A DNA stretch of 64,000 nucleotides from Dermatemys mawii. Lineage: Eukaryota > Chordata > Testudines > Dermatemydidae. The DNA is taken from the NCBI GenBank assembly GCA_007922305.1, contig ML677374.1:14247080-14311079 (forward strand). The letters run 5' to 3'. Positions within the stretch are counted from its first letter, which is position 1; every line of letters starts with the position of its first letter. Below, piece after piece: positions 35,201-46,582 of this stretch. The notes under the pieces were generated by a model. The model did no database searches, was not told where the DNA came from, and was given only the letters and a program-made list of their open reading frames with translations. The position numbers and the translations under genes are program-made.

Positions 35201-37062
35201 CACTTGCACCACTCTTGGCTTGGATGGAGGCTTAAGGTTAACTCCTCAAGCTGAGGGCCAGGTCAGAAATGGTTCCCAGGACAGTGGATAGCACACACTG
35301 TTCAAAGGCTGTCTTAACAGGACCATGTTATGGACTGGAGCTGATCTCTGCAGCCTGTGGATTGAGCCAGCACAGGATGGATATGGACAGCATGGCATGT
35401 TCTGGGAGCAGGAAATAACTTAAGCTTGTGGCAGTTAAGAATCTGTCTGAGGGTACTAGTCACAGCTTGATATGGCAAATACAAGCAGCTAGAAAATGAG
35501 ACTGCAATAGTCTGACCCCTACTCTTCAACAGTGTAGACCAGTATCTCTAGCCCTCAGTTTAATCCACTGAACCTGTTAATGAGAGACTTCAGGCAGCTT
35601 GTTCAACAATCAAACTACACTTTTAAATCTAGTATTAAGTAGAGTAAAGACTCTTTAATGTAGTGCAGAGTGCTCTGACTTAAGTATTCCTATGCAGTGA
35701 CAGGCTGTCTGAGTAGAAGTTGAAAGGTTGAAATGCCATACATAGCTGCTGCATTTAGCCATGGAGTTCTTTCTGCTTAGTCACTTTGACACCTCTGCTT
35801 TGCTTTTATTTTGTTTGTATAAAGGACTCTAAGCCTGTATAAAGGCAGTAATAGTAGGTAGGAAAATGTTTGTAGTTTGTGCATTTAATTAATACTTGAA
35901 TTATAGCCACAGCCCATGTAATACTTGTATTAAAGGCTCCTTTCTGACTGATTCCACAGGTGCAGCACAAACCAAAAACACTTTGTACGTAGAAGTGAAG
36001 GCTGCGCTACCGACAAAACATGTAAATTGCATCTTAACTTAGGCACAGACTATGGTTATAATAAAACAGAATTGTGAACTTTAATTTCACAAACTTAAAT
36101 GCATAAAACTCTACTCAAATCAAGAGGCCAAAGAAGACAAGTGAGGTGCTTAAAACCAATTATTTGACTGCTGCTGCCTAGTGGTACAAGAAGCTTCAAG
36201 TTCTGGAGCCTTCCCCCCCCCCCTTCATATCACTACGGGGCCCTGTTTCATGGGAGTTCCCCTAACTCACATGCATGTGTGCTAAGGAACAGTTTATCCC
36301 AGCTGTAAGCAGTAACTATCTCAGTTGGGAATTTACATACCTATTTTATAGTGATGTCTTCATCATGCATCTTTAAATGCAGAGTCTGTCAGTCAGTACA
36401 AGACACAGCAGACCATATGCATAGCATTAGGCTGCTATGAGCACTCTGTACATGCTGCCTTGTCTTTGCAGGTGCTTTGGTCTGTTAGTGGGGTGTTCAG
36501 AGCTGAGGTCAAGAGATCCTGATATTCAAAGTCCTGAACGGGACTGGCTCTAGCTATCTGGGGCTACCTCATCCTCCATGATGGCTCATGAGTGTTGGAG
36601 ACAGCTCTTCTAAGTAGTTACAGACTAGACATCTGACTCCTGTGAACGAAGTGACCAAGAGCAACACCACTTCAGAACCAAACACAAAAATCAACTATCT
36701 GACTTAGCTCTCCCTCAGTCTCATCATGCACAACACATCTGTCCACTCGCTGATAAATAAAATCAAGCTATTGCTTCCGTAGCCTGTAGGACCAAAGTTA
36801 ATGCCTTGAAGAAAAGGCCAGACCAAGGACTTCTCTACTGGAGTTAGATCAGGCTAGCTTAACTAGAGTGCAGCTGAGCACAATGCAAATTACTCTTGAT
36901 CAGCACAGCAGCTGGATTAGCAGAAAAGAGGTGTATCCCCACTGCATTACTAGCTTAAGCAACAACAGTGCTCAAGCCTCACCTGAAAGGCAAGGAGCCT
37001 GAATCTGATGGTTAGTCAGGTGAGGAGGAATGTGATGGTGGCAGGGTAGGTTGATAGAGGCT

Positions 37063-37076
37063 GGGGGGGGGGGGGG
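37063..37076 (+). repeat. Poly-G run
   Basis: Fourteen consecutive G in UBE2G1 intron 1; its length may be unreliable in an assembly. Confidence 0.85.
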
Positions 37077-38934
37077 CGGGCAGGAGTCCAGTAGATCACA
37101 TGAGATCATGACATGAAGCATCTCTACATTGTCATTGAGATGCTTCAAGTGCTTGATTGTGAAAGAGTGAATAATTCAACTTGTAAATTTAAGGTCCTGA
37201 TAGCTCAGAAATGCTGAGCCCTTATAACTCCTTTACACAGTTAAGGGGGGGCATAACTTAAATCTCCTAATTACATAATTTAAATTAGTAGGAAACCTTG
37301 ATTTAAATCCATTTTTAGTTGTCGTGTATTTGTCTTGAAGCTATTAAGACACCTGGATTTGCAACTAAACATAGCCTTTAGACTAAAGTTGTATTTTTGT
37401 TTTTGCTAATCAGGAGGATATAGTATCTCCATACACACTTATTTAAGCAATTCTATAGCTTAATTTGCATTTATTCAGATAAGTAAACTATGCATTATTA
37501 GATTTTAAGTAATTTTGTTGAGCATTGTGTATTAACTGAATTTGCATCTCTATACAAAAACATTTGTATTAAGTCTACTGTGAATGTGCTGGATACTTGA
37601 GTCTACTAAAACTATTCTGTATTTGAAACTAATGCTGTATTTATTGTGACCAGAAACAAGTACAATTCACTAAGTTCAGTATTTTTGAACTAGTTATCTC
37701 AGTCTTGTCTCATTTTTCTTCATAGATTGGAAAAGAAAAGGCAGGAAAGCTGACTTTTCAACTCCACTTGTTTTCTTAACTTTAACTAGTCATTGAACCC
37801 AAATTAGTAGAATAGACTATAAAATGCAGAGTTTTCTCTGCACTTGCAGAAGAGACTACTGCTATCAAAAGCATTTCAACACACACTGGTTCCAGGTGCC
37901 TTTCCAGTGACTTCCACTGTTCTAAAACTTCAACAGGAAACATGCTGTCTTATGGTTTTTTATATTAAGTTTAAATGATTTTAATTATGGTAAGCTTAGA
38001 ACTTGCACTGATTTCAACTTTAAGTCAGGTTTATTTAAAAAAAAACCACTATCTATTTTGTCAAACTTCTAAAAAGTCTGCCCTACCTAGATTTCAGATT
38101 CAGTTGTCTTCAGTACCTCCTAAAAATCCATAAGCAATTGGGGAAATTGGAAATGTCAATGATTGATGAAAGGAAATGAGAATTCCTTAATTTACTTCTG
38201 GATGTTATGCTTCTACCTTTGTAATACAAGAGGTGATGAGAGACATTCCAGCCCCTGACCACTGTCTTCTAATATTTATCCAACCATAATCCCACTAGAC
38301 TACTTTTGGTCCTTGTGAACTGCTACCTTGTGATCAATTTTTTTTAGGGACACTTAACTGGTTCTGCTACTCTTCTAGATCCTAAAAGACTTTGCAGTTT
38401 CTTCAAAAGAAGAAATATTGGTTAAATAACTTAAAATACAGCAAGAATAACTTCCACAATCCTTGCTCTTTTGCTGTGGCTCATAAGGCTAAAATGTACC
38501 CTCCAACACTAGGAATACCACACTACATAGTAAGTACCCTTGCTATTGTGTTAAAATTTTGAGGTCTGCAAGACTGACTACTTAATTACAAGTCCTCTAG
38601 CATAGCCTGTTGAGGCTCAAACTGGTTCTGACACTTGCCTTATCAGGATTTCCCTCCTAGATCTTTGACTTTTCTGAAGCAGGCATATTAAGGATCATGA
38701 TAGGAATATAGTCACTAGATACAGGATTAGCTTAGGGACCCACTACATATAAAGGGAGATGTAAATTTTTTGCAGATGAGTTAAGGGACACCAGACCCTG
38801 ACTAGTGATCTAAGGGTGATTATTTTTATAACCAGTCCTTCCCCAAATCTCTGTATGCTAGTTGAGTATGCAGATTGTATTGAAGTGCACAAAGGCTCAC
38901 AAGTTTTTTTCTTTTCTTTTTTTTTTGTGAACAG

Positions 38935-39037
38935 AGCTCAACAAAAATCCAGTGGAAGGTTTTTCAGCAGGTTTAATAGACGACAATGATCTTTACCGAT
39001 GGGAAGTCCTCATTATTGGTCCTCCAGATACATTGTA
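38935..39037 (+). CDS. UBE2G1: UBE2G1 exon 2
   Basis: 103 nt, completing codon 16 and carrying codons 17-49 plus two bases of codon 50. It encodes 'ELNKNPVEGFSAGLIDDNDL' and 'YRWEVLIIGPPDTL', the first strands of the UBC fold. The acceptor is preceded by an 18-nt-plus T-rich tract and ACAG; the donor is TTGTA|GTAAGT. The split tyrosine codon (TA|T) joins correctly with exon 3. Confidence 0.96.
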
Positions 39038-39350
39038 GTAAGTACTAGCAATCGTAGTAAAACTGAGTGTGCCCTGGCTTGCTAAAACTTCTCGTAGAAT
39101 CTAACCACCATGTGCAGTGTTCATATTAATATTAGTTTAAGTAAGGCTTTAATGGCTCAGTGCTCTTATAGCAGATGTTGTTGTTGCATTACTCGATGTG
39201 TGCTGAGTCTCACATTGCTAATACCTCAATAGCAAAACTAGTTGAAAGTTCTAAACAGGTTATTTTCTATGTGGAACATGGAAAATGATCATTGTGCATT
39301 TATTTTGGGAGAGGGGAAGGAATAGAGGAGCTGCTGGGATCCTCTGCTTG

Positions 39351-40300
39351 TAAGAATGGCCATACTGGGTCAGACCAAAGGTCCATTTAGCCCAGTATCC
39401 TGTTTTCCAATGCCAGGTGTCCCAGAGGGGATGAACCTATCAGGTAATCATGTGATCCATTCCCAGCTTCTGGCAGACAGAGGCTAGGGACACCATCTGT
39501 GCCCAGCCTGGCTAATAGCCATTGATGGACCTATCTTCCACAAATTTATCTAGGTATCCTTTGAACCTTGTTAGTTCTGGTCTTCACAATAGCCTCTGGC
39601 AAAGAGTTCCACAGGTTCCATTGTGTGAAATACTTCTGTTTGTTTTTGTTGTTCAAACCTGCTGCCTATTAATTTAATTTGACCCCTAGATCTTGTGTTA
39701 GGAGGAGTAAATAACACGTCCTTATTTACTTTCTCCACATCATGATTTTATAGACTTCTGTCATATCCCACTTAGTCATCTCTTTCCCAACATGAAAACT
39801 CCTGGTCTTATTTATTGCTTCTCATATGGAGGCTGTTCCATACCTCTAAGTTTTGTTGTCCCTTTTCTGAACATTTCCCAATTCCAATATGTCTCTTTGA
39901 GATGGGGGCAACCACATCCACATGCAATATTCAAGATGTGGGCATACCATGGACTTGTACAGAAGCAATGTGATACTTTCTGTCTTCTCTATTCCTTTCT
40001 TAATTCCCAACAATGTTAACTTTTTTGACTACTGCTGCATGTTGAGTAGATATTTTCAGAGAACTATCTGCAATGACTCGAAGGTCTGCCTTGAGTGGTA
40101 ACAGCTAAGTTAGACCTTCATTTTATGTTTATAGTGGGAATTGTTTTCCTGTGTGCATTCCTATATTAAGATTGAATTTCATCTGCCACTTTGTTACCCA
40201 ATCACCCTTGTACACTTAGCTCTTCATTTACAGCAGATCTCTCCTGCTATCTGTTGCCTCCCTCCCATGCGCAACAAGGCTCCAAATAACTCACTTAAGG
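39351..40300 (-). mobile_element. CR1 LINE fragment, minus strand
   Basis: Nearly 1 kb, read in inverse. It starts at the 3' end (TAAGAATGGCCATACTGGGTCAG... as complement) and moves 5' through 'ggaccatcaatggctattag'-type, 'tgtggaactctttgcc', 'ataggcagcaggttt' and 'ccatggtatgcccacatctt'. The same order occurs in bird and reptile CR1 consensus as I know it. Indels and stops prevent an intact frame. It is 5'-truncated around 40212-40300. Confidence 0.8.
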
Positions 40301-41089
40301 ATTTGGGGGTGGGGCAAGAGGATAATTGACTTGTGTAATGCAAGGTGCTCCCTGCTCTCAAATCTTGGGACCAAATTCAAAATGCTTATTCCTCTTTCCA
40401 GTGCCTGGAATCACTCAACCTAGAACTTTCTTTTATAAAGTACATTGACTGCTTCTAAATGTTACTGATATAAATGGATGGGCAGCAGTTGTCAAGATAG
40501 TCACACCTTTACCCCATAAGACTACTAAGATGTTCTTATGGCAAGTCCATAAACAAAGATTTAGGAAGTAGAAGCTGTATAGAAAAGAATTAAACCACTC
40601 TTTCCATTACTCTTGTTTCAAAGGGCTATTGGAACCTGCACTTGTAATTGATGGCACTTTGTTTAACCAAGTGAAATTTTGGCCAGATAGAGTAAGTGTC
40701 AATAGCTGATTGAAAAAAAAATTACTTGGCTCTAACGATAAGTGCATCCTTCATTCAATGTTAAAGACCAGTGGCACAAACGGTTGAGACAACTGGGAAC
40801 TTAGTTAGCTGCTGCAGATAGTCACTGACCTCTTGTGCCTTGTCAAGCCTTGTATATGCCCCAGTTTTTTTACAGTGCCTTTACAAAGTCTGCCAATGAA
40901 GGCTTAGTACACTTGAGCAAAACATTTCCCCTCCTGGTGACCCTCTATCTAGTTTAGCCTGCCAATTGAATCCGTGTTATGAGGCGTGGCGGCTGCTGCT
41001 ACTTGTGTAAAAGAGGTGGTATCTCCGAGTCAGACAGTCACTTTAACATGTGTTTTCATTGATCTTTGCTTTGCACCCAGCTCTGACAT

Positions 41090-41313
41090 AAGAATGGTGA
41101 TAATGGGTCCACTAGTGTCAGATACATTGGGAGCCTGACCAGAACAAGGCAGTTGTTGAATGATCTATCCACTCACTGAGCCACTGCTGTAGTGTGGCAT
41201 TGTGTGCATGACCATCTTAGCCACTGATGAATCTGTCCTCTCTGTATTTATCGAATTTGACCTCCACAACGTCCCCTGGTAGAGTTCTATAGGTTCACAG
41301 CCTGTTGTGAGTA
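41090..41313 (-). repeat. CR1 3' end, minus strand, arm of inverted pair
   Basis: 'taagaatggtgataatgggt', 'agccactgatgaatctgtcc', 'tttatcgaatttgacc' and 'cacaacgtcccctggtagag' follow the order of the copy at 39351 but are more diverged. It is directly followed by a plus-strand CR1 end. Confidence 0.6.
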
Positions 41314-41319
41314 CACACA

Positions 41320-41527
41320 ATGGCTATTAGCCAAGATTGTCATGGATGCATCCCTCATGCTCCGGATGTTCGTAAACCTCTGACCTCCAGAATCTGAGGC
41401 TGGATGAGAAGAGATGGATTGCTCAATAAATTGCCCTCAGAAGCATCTGGCACTAGTCACTTTCAGAAGATGTGATACTGGGATAGATGGGCTATTGGTC
41501 TGACCCAGTGTGGACCTTATTATGTGA
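41320..41527 (+). repeat. CR1 3' end, plus strand, arm of inverted pair
   Basis: 'aatggctattagccaagatt' then 'gatgcatccctcatgctccg' and the end 'gggatagatgggctattggt' 'ctgacccagtgtgg' are the forward CR1 3' terminus. Confidence 0.7.
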
Positions 41528-41763
41528 GAGCTGGCTGCAAAATGTGGACCAGGTTAAAAAGACACACTCAGTGCAACTATCCTGATTGTCCGAAGTACTG
41601 CGTCTTTTTCAACACCATATAATCAAACTCTGATCTTGGCTTTTCAAACCATTCCCCCATATCTAATGGGGGTCAAACTGGCTGCATACTGGCATTAGTA
41701 GTCGTGAGTCTCTTCACAGCCATTCTGAATTAGGCAACTGACACCTTCAATGGCACATTTAAG

Positions 41764-42506
41764 TAGGGCCCTACCAAATTCAAGGCCATGAAATAACGCG
41801 TCACAGATCATGAAATTTGGCTGCCTCCCAAATGAAATGTGGTCTTTTGTGTGCCTTTACCTTATACTACACAGATTTCACGAGGAGACCAATGTTTCTC
41901 AAACTGGAGGTCCTGACTCAAAAGGAAGTTGCAGGAGGGTTACAAGGCTATTTTTACAGGGTCATGATATTGCTGCACTTCCTTCAGAGCTGGGAAGCCA
42001 GAGAGCAGTGACTGTTGCCCAGGCACCCAGCTCTGAAGGCAGCACCCCACCAGGAGCAGAGCAAAAGTAAAGTGGCAACACCATACCAGGTCACTCTATT
42101 TCTGTGTAGCTGTCTTGAGAGCTGGGCAGCCACAGTGAGGCAGCTGCTGACAGAGGGCCCAGCTCTACAGGCAGCAGCGCAGAAGTAGGAGTGGTGATAA
42201 TATATCATGCTGTCCTTTTTTTTTTCTGTGCCGTTTCTGCTAGCAGTGGCTCTCCTGTCAGAGCTGGGCTCCCAGCCAGCAGCCACTGCTCTCCAGCTGT
42301 AAAGACCACAGAAATAAGGGTAGCAGTACTGCCACAACTCCTCGCTACAATAAATTTGTGAACCCCCGTCTCCTTTGAGTCTGGACCCCTACAACACCAT
42401 GAAATTTCAGACTTAAATACTTGAAGTCATGAAGTGTGTGACTTTTCTTTAAAATCCCATGACTGTGAAATTGACCAAAATGGACCATGAATTTGGTATG
42501 GCCCTA
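41764..42506. mobile_element. DNA-transposon-like element with TAGGGCCCTACCAAATTC ends
   Basis: The left end is TAGGGCCCTACCAAATTCAA and the right end GAATTTGGTATGGCCCTA, an imperfect 18-bp inverted repeat. Near both ends are 'ccatgaaat' / 'accatgaat' phrases. The interior has 'caaactggaggtcctgact' and GC-rich 'cagctctgaaggcagca' repeats. There are no transposase motifs, so it is non-autonomous and of uncertain superfamily. Confidence 0.7.
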
Positions 42507-42588
42507 TACATAAGGCAAAGAACTAATAGAAAACTGTTCACTTTCCAAAAGCGTACGACAGAAGTCCTTGAGGAACTAATATATAGAA

Positions 42589-42945
42589 GCCCTTTTTGTG
42601 GATCATTGTGCTCTTAGTGTAAATGATCTATAGGCTCTCAGAGGTAATGAAACAATTTGGATTCAGCATCAACCTGGATAAAAAGAAATCCTCTTTTAAC
42701 CAGTCCCATCTACCACTACACAAACATCACCTTGAATGGTATAAAATAAATGTCAAACGCTTCACATATTGTGGTAGTACCATCTCAAGTTAGGGTTCCC
42801 TGATTCAGGAAATACCAAACCAAGAGGCAAGCCAGGCTTTTTTGAATCGTTGATCATAGGATACTCAGTCAGTAGATATACAGGCTAGCATCCCTTTATA
42901 CAGGAGTGTGGAATGCAGTCTCTGCTCTCTTCTGACAGTCTGCTG
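42589..42945 (+). repeat. Decayed LINE reverse-transcriptase fragment
   Basis: Translated pieces follow the RT palm and thumb order: 'ALFVDHCALS' (a decayed F-A-D-D-type catalytic box), a one-base frameshift, 'MKQFGFSINLDKKKS', then 'KRFTYCGSTISS', a stop, and 'GSLIQEIPNQEASQAF'. The Y-L-G-S-T-I-S-S-like thumb motif is typical of several non-LTR LINEs. It is not functional. Confidence 0.65.
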
Positions 42946-45058
42946 CCAAGACCAAGTATCAGACTTTTCATCCTTGGGAGGCAAAAGAAGAACAAACCAC
43001 ATTGTCTCAATGATTATCAGAAGCTCAGCTTTGATGGACTGGTCACATCAGCAGTGGGGTACTGGATTTTTGGGGGGCTTAGAAGATAAGTTGAAAGTCA
43101 AAGCACAGCAATGGGTGGTCAGTGTAAATGTCTCAGTCTCCTTTAAGCAGCATCTCAATCTGTGGCATAAGTATCGCTTTGAAAACAGGGCCAGGGTAGA
43201 TCTGCATGGAGAGCAATTATTAATAGTTGCTTAATAGAGCAAACTATTAAACATTCTGAGTGACTAATGTTCAAGGTTTAAGTGAGTCTATCTGGATCAA
43301 ACTAAGTGAACCCTGGGTGCTTGACTCAGTCTAATGGTTATAGCAGAAGAATACGTAGCTTAATTACTTTGCTCATATAGAACTTATCTTTCTAACTTGC
43401 TCCTGTAAGCATCTGGATTTAGCAGCCAGAGACCTGTCTTGTCAGTCCTGTTCATTATCCCACTATGAAATGGGAAACGCCTCTTATGAGTCACTACATA
43501 GTAACAACAAGTATAAACTGCAAAGTTGCAGTTTATAAAGGTACATCAGCTTGCATATGGCAATAGTCCTTCTAATTGAATGGGTTAAAGGCTTTTGGTT
43601 TAATGCATGACTCAAAATACTGCATTCTCCTTTAGGAACTTCAGTTCTAGATATTTCTTTTTTAAAACTTTCAATATCACCCAGCTGGGTGCAGCAGTGT
43701 TGCAAAATATTTATCAAGAGGAGAAAATGGAGAGGGTATTGGGCATTAAAAGCTCTAGAATTTACAGTATGCAGGCCCCTAATTGTGTATCTTTTTCTCC
43801 AGGGATTTGGGATTTCTTGATTGCAAGCTAATATTAAACTAGTGCAGAGGCATCAAGTATTTAGCCATCTCCTCCTGAACGTCCCTCTAATGCTTGAATC
43901 TTTCCTCCTGTATTGAGGCAGTAACTTGCTTATCATGAGTGTCCAACATCCAATCCATGTGTCCTCTTCAAATTGTAGTGTCTCTTCTTCATTAGAAGTC
44001 CAACCCTTTTTAGGCTGTAGCCACTTCAACAGACAGTGATGGCAACTGCAGGGGAGTTTGTCCTAGTAGTCCACTCATAGCACTAGTGTGTTGTCAACCT
44101 CTTCTCCCAACTTCCAATGCCAGGCCTTCCCTACTGAAACTGAACATCTACTCCATGAAGCAGTAGTAATAAGGGCAGTGCATGGTAAGAGGAAATAAGC
44201 TTTAACATATGTTTGTGAATCCCTATATAGATACAAATAAGCACTTACTATGACTATCTTCCTTGGGTTCAAACCTCCATACTTAACTGATCTGATGGAT
44301 TTTGAGTTTAGGTACACTTGTACCTAATCTACAGTAAGATGGGATCTCTCTCCCATTCAGTCTAACTAGGTTGGAGTTGGTCAAAATACAGTTTCTGTTA
44401 ATGCTAGACAATAACTTGGCTGTGCTGTTAATGATCCCCTTGATATCAGAGTGCAGAAATCTGACATTGGATGCATCAGTCAACAATGAAGGTGCTAAGG
44501 GTCCCAAGAACACTGTTTAGACTACTGATTTGGCAAATTTTCCTGAGATTCCTTGACTTAGTAGGTACTGCTAAGTCTGAGTACTGCACCAGTAAATGTA
44601 GCTATAGAGCAGGCCTGTCAACTGATGAGGTGGCCCACATGTGGAACAGGTATCTGGGTTGTATGCTTGCTTTTCTTCTGGGAGTTGAAATGCATGTATT
44701 GATGGGATCCCCAGTCATGAGAAGGCAGGGGGAGCCTGGCAGATGTCTAAGCAGGGATTCTAAATATTCACTTCCTCACTTAGCTACCTGAGAGCTCTGT
44801 GGAATTTGAGTTACAATGACACTTTGTCCTCTGGAAAAATTAAAATTGTCCTAAACAATGTAATCCTGAGTACTTGGTGGGGATGGAGAGTAGCTTGTAA
44901 AAGGCTCTTATCCATTATTTGTGTATGCTAATGCTATTACTATGAATGCCAATGTTACAAGATATTTAAACCTAATATAGGTTAAAGTGTCATCTGCATA
45001 AATGTTCTAGTTTTGGACTTGCAAAGAACTACTTACTGATGATTCTTTAATTCCCCAG

Positions 45059-45156
45059 TGAAGGTGGCGTCTTCAAGGCTCATCTCACTTTTCCAAAAGA
45101 CTATCCTCTCAGGCCGCCAAAAATGAAATTCATCACAGAAATCTGGCATCCAAATG
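45059..45156 (+). CDS. UBE2G1: UBE2G1 exon 3
   Basis: 98 nt, codons 50-83 (partial ends). It encodes 'EGGVFKAHLTFPKDYPLRPP' followed by 'KMKFITEIWHPN', the core UBC beta-sheet with the HPN motif at residues 80-82, which stabilises the active-site oxyanion. The acceptor is TTCCCCAG|T and the donor AAATG|GTAAGA. Confidence 0.97.
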
Positions 45157-45676
45157 GTAAGAATTGCTACGGGTTTTTAGCTTTCTATACTTGTAAATGA
45201 AACTGAAGGTGTGTCTAAAAAAGAGAAAATTAGCCAGAATTGATGTGTCCTGTGTTTTCAGAAATCTGTAGCAACCCCACCATTTAGCTAACTGCCACAT
45301 CTTATAATATACTATTTCTCCCCTACATACTTGACACTTCAGTGCCCTCGAGGTCTGCTCTCCAAGCATCTGGATCAGCCTTCCCAAGGTTTAGGCAGCA
45401 TGTATTGATGGGCAGTGTCTGGCCCAGACAAATTGCTGGGGCCTTCTCCTTAATGTAAGTGTTTGGTCTGGAAAAGAACTGGGTCCTAGGGTTAACTTGA
45501 CATCACTGGCTTGGCAGATACAAGCTCAAAGGTGAGAAGTGACTTTTCCTTTGTGTCCTCTGAAGACAAAGCTGCTATAATCACACCTATACTGGGCTGA
45601 AGAATTTTACTGAGTTCCATAAAACTGTAGTACCAGTTAGCAGCAAACCAGCACAAAGTGCCTCTGTAATATTGAC

Positions 45677-45695
45677 GGGGGGGGGGGGGGGGGGG
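45677..45695 (+). repeat. Poly-G run
   Basis: Nineteen consecutive G in UBE2G1 intron 3, followed by AGGGA. Confidence 0.9.
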
Positions 45696-45953
45696 AGGGA
45701 AAGACCTCATAGTGACATGAAGTCAAATCCCAACTTTGACATACATTGACTGACATCCACAGGGAAGACACAGCTTTATACTCACTCCTGAAGGTGCTGA
45801 ACACCAGCCCAGAGCCGGTGGGGAGGGGATGAGGGTGGTGTTTACTGGCTATACATCTAAAACACTCTGAACTCAGATGGTGGGGAGGGGGGAAATAGCC
45901 ACTAAACTGAAAATGGGAGTATAAAAATGGTCCACAGGACTACTTAGTTTTCC

Positions 45954-45977
45954 TTTTTTTTTTTTTTTTTTTTTTTT
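45954..45977 (+). repeat. Poly-T run
   Basis: About 24 consecutive T in UBE2G1 intron 3; possibly a retroposon tail in minus orientation, but no body is recognisable beside it. Confidence 0.85.
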
Positions 45978-46403
45978 GATCAGATCAGTGGTGTGAATAG
46001 TCTACAGCCATACTGTAACCTTTGGTATAAAAAAGGTGAATATCAGATTTTCTATAAATCTGAAAGAGCCACAATGAAACTGAACACTTAAGCTGTCGGA
46101 ATACTCTGTGCCTATATTAAGGCAGAGATTTGCTATAAACTAAAGTAGACTCTAGGGCAAGTGTGCTGTTTCTTGCCAAATTTCGTTTTTTGCAGCTTCT
46201 TTGTAAGAAGTTCTCGAACAGTGATATAAACTTGCCAGAATCTTGAAAGAAAATGTCTTCCCTGAAACTTTCCACAGCTAACTGTTTTGAAGGTACTTGG
46301 ATAGCACACTTGTTTGGATGGAGAATAGCATCCCCATATAATCTTGAAGCCAGCAATTTAATCACCACTGAAATATATCTAATGTGACTGCTTGACTTTG
46401 TAG

Positions 46404-46582
46404 TTGACAAGAACGGTGATGTCTGCATTTCCATTCTTCATGAGCCTGGAGAAGATAAATATGGCTATGAAAAACCTGAGGAACGCTGGCTTCCCATCCA
46501 CACAGTGGAAACTATAATGATTAGTGTCATTTCTATGCTGGCAGATCCCAATGGTGACTCTCCTGCTAATGTCGATGCAGCG
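46404..46582 (+). CDS. UBE2G1: UBE2G1 exon 4 (catalytic cysteine exon)
   Basis: 179 nt, from the last two bases of codon 83 through codon 142. It encodes 'VDKNGDVCISIL' with the thioester-forming cysteine at residue 90 (codon 46424-46426). Next comes 'HEPGEDKYGYEKPEERW', the extended acidic loop of the UBE2G/UBE2R (Cdc34-like) class that shapes Lys48-chain assembly. Then 'LPIHTVETIMISVISML' and 'ADPNGDSPANVDAA' follow. The acceptor is TTTGTAG|TT and the donor GCAGCG|GTAAGA, phase 0. Confidence 0.97.

Larger units (their letters stand above)
19871..38934 (+). other. UBE2G1: UBE2G1 intron 1 (19.1 kb)
   Basis: It begins GTACCC within the CpG island and ends after a long pyrimidine tract at ACAG (38931-38934). 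It holds the MITEs, hAT elements and CR1 fragment listed separately. The stretches 21700-23980, 26540-29550 and 32240-38930 show no gene, no recognised repeat larger than about 100 bp and no RNA gene; they are AT-rich with a few homopolymers. Confidence 0.9.
39038..45058 (+). other. UBE2G1: UBE2G1 intron 2 (6.0 kb)
   Basis: GTAAGT to CCAG. It contains the CR1 fragments (39351-40300 and 41090-41527), the terminal-inverted-repeat element 41764-42506 and the LINE remnant 42589-42945. 40300-41090 and 43250-45050 show nothing recognisable. Confidence 0.92.
45157..46403 (+). other. UBE2G1: UBE2G1 intron 3 (1.2 kb)
   Basis: GTAAGA to TGTAG. It contains a run of 19 G (45677-45695) and a run of 24 T (45954-45977). 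No other recognisable element. Confidence 0.93.

Noticed and set aside
42908..43234. 108-codon plus-strand frame
   Set aside because: Follows the decayed LINE remnant and lacks clear RT or nuclease motifs; not counted as a gene.
46117..46434. Minus-strand 105-codon frame overlapping UBE2G1 exon 4
   Set aside because: Antisense to a well-supported coding exon, mostly intronic, with no domain.
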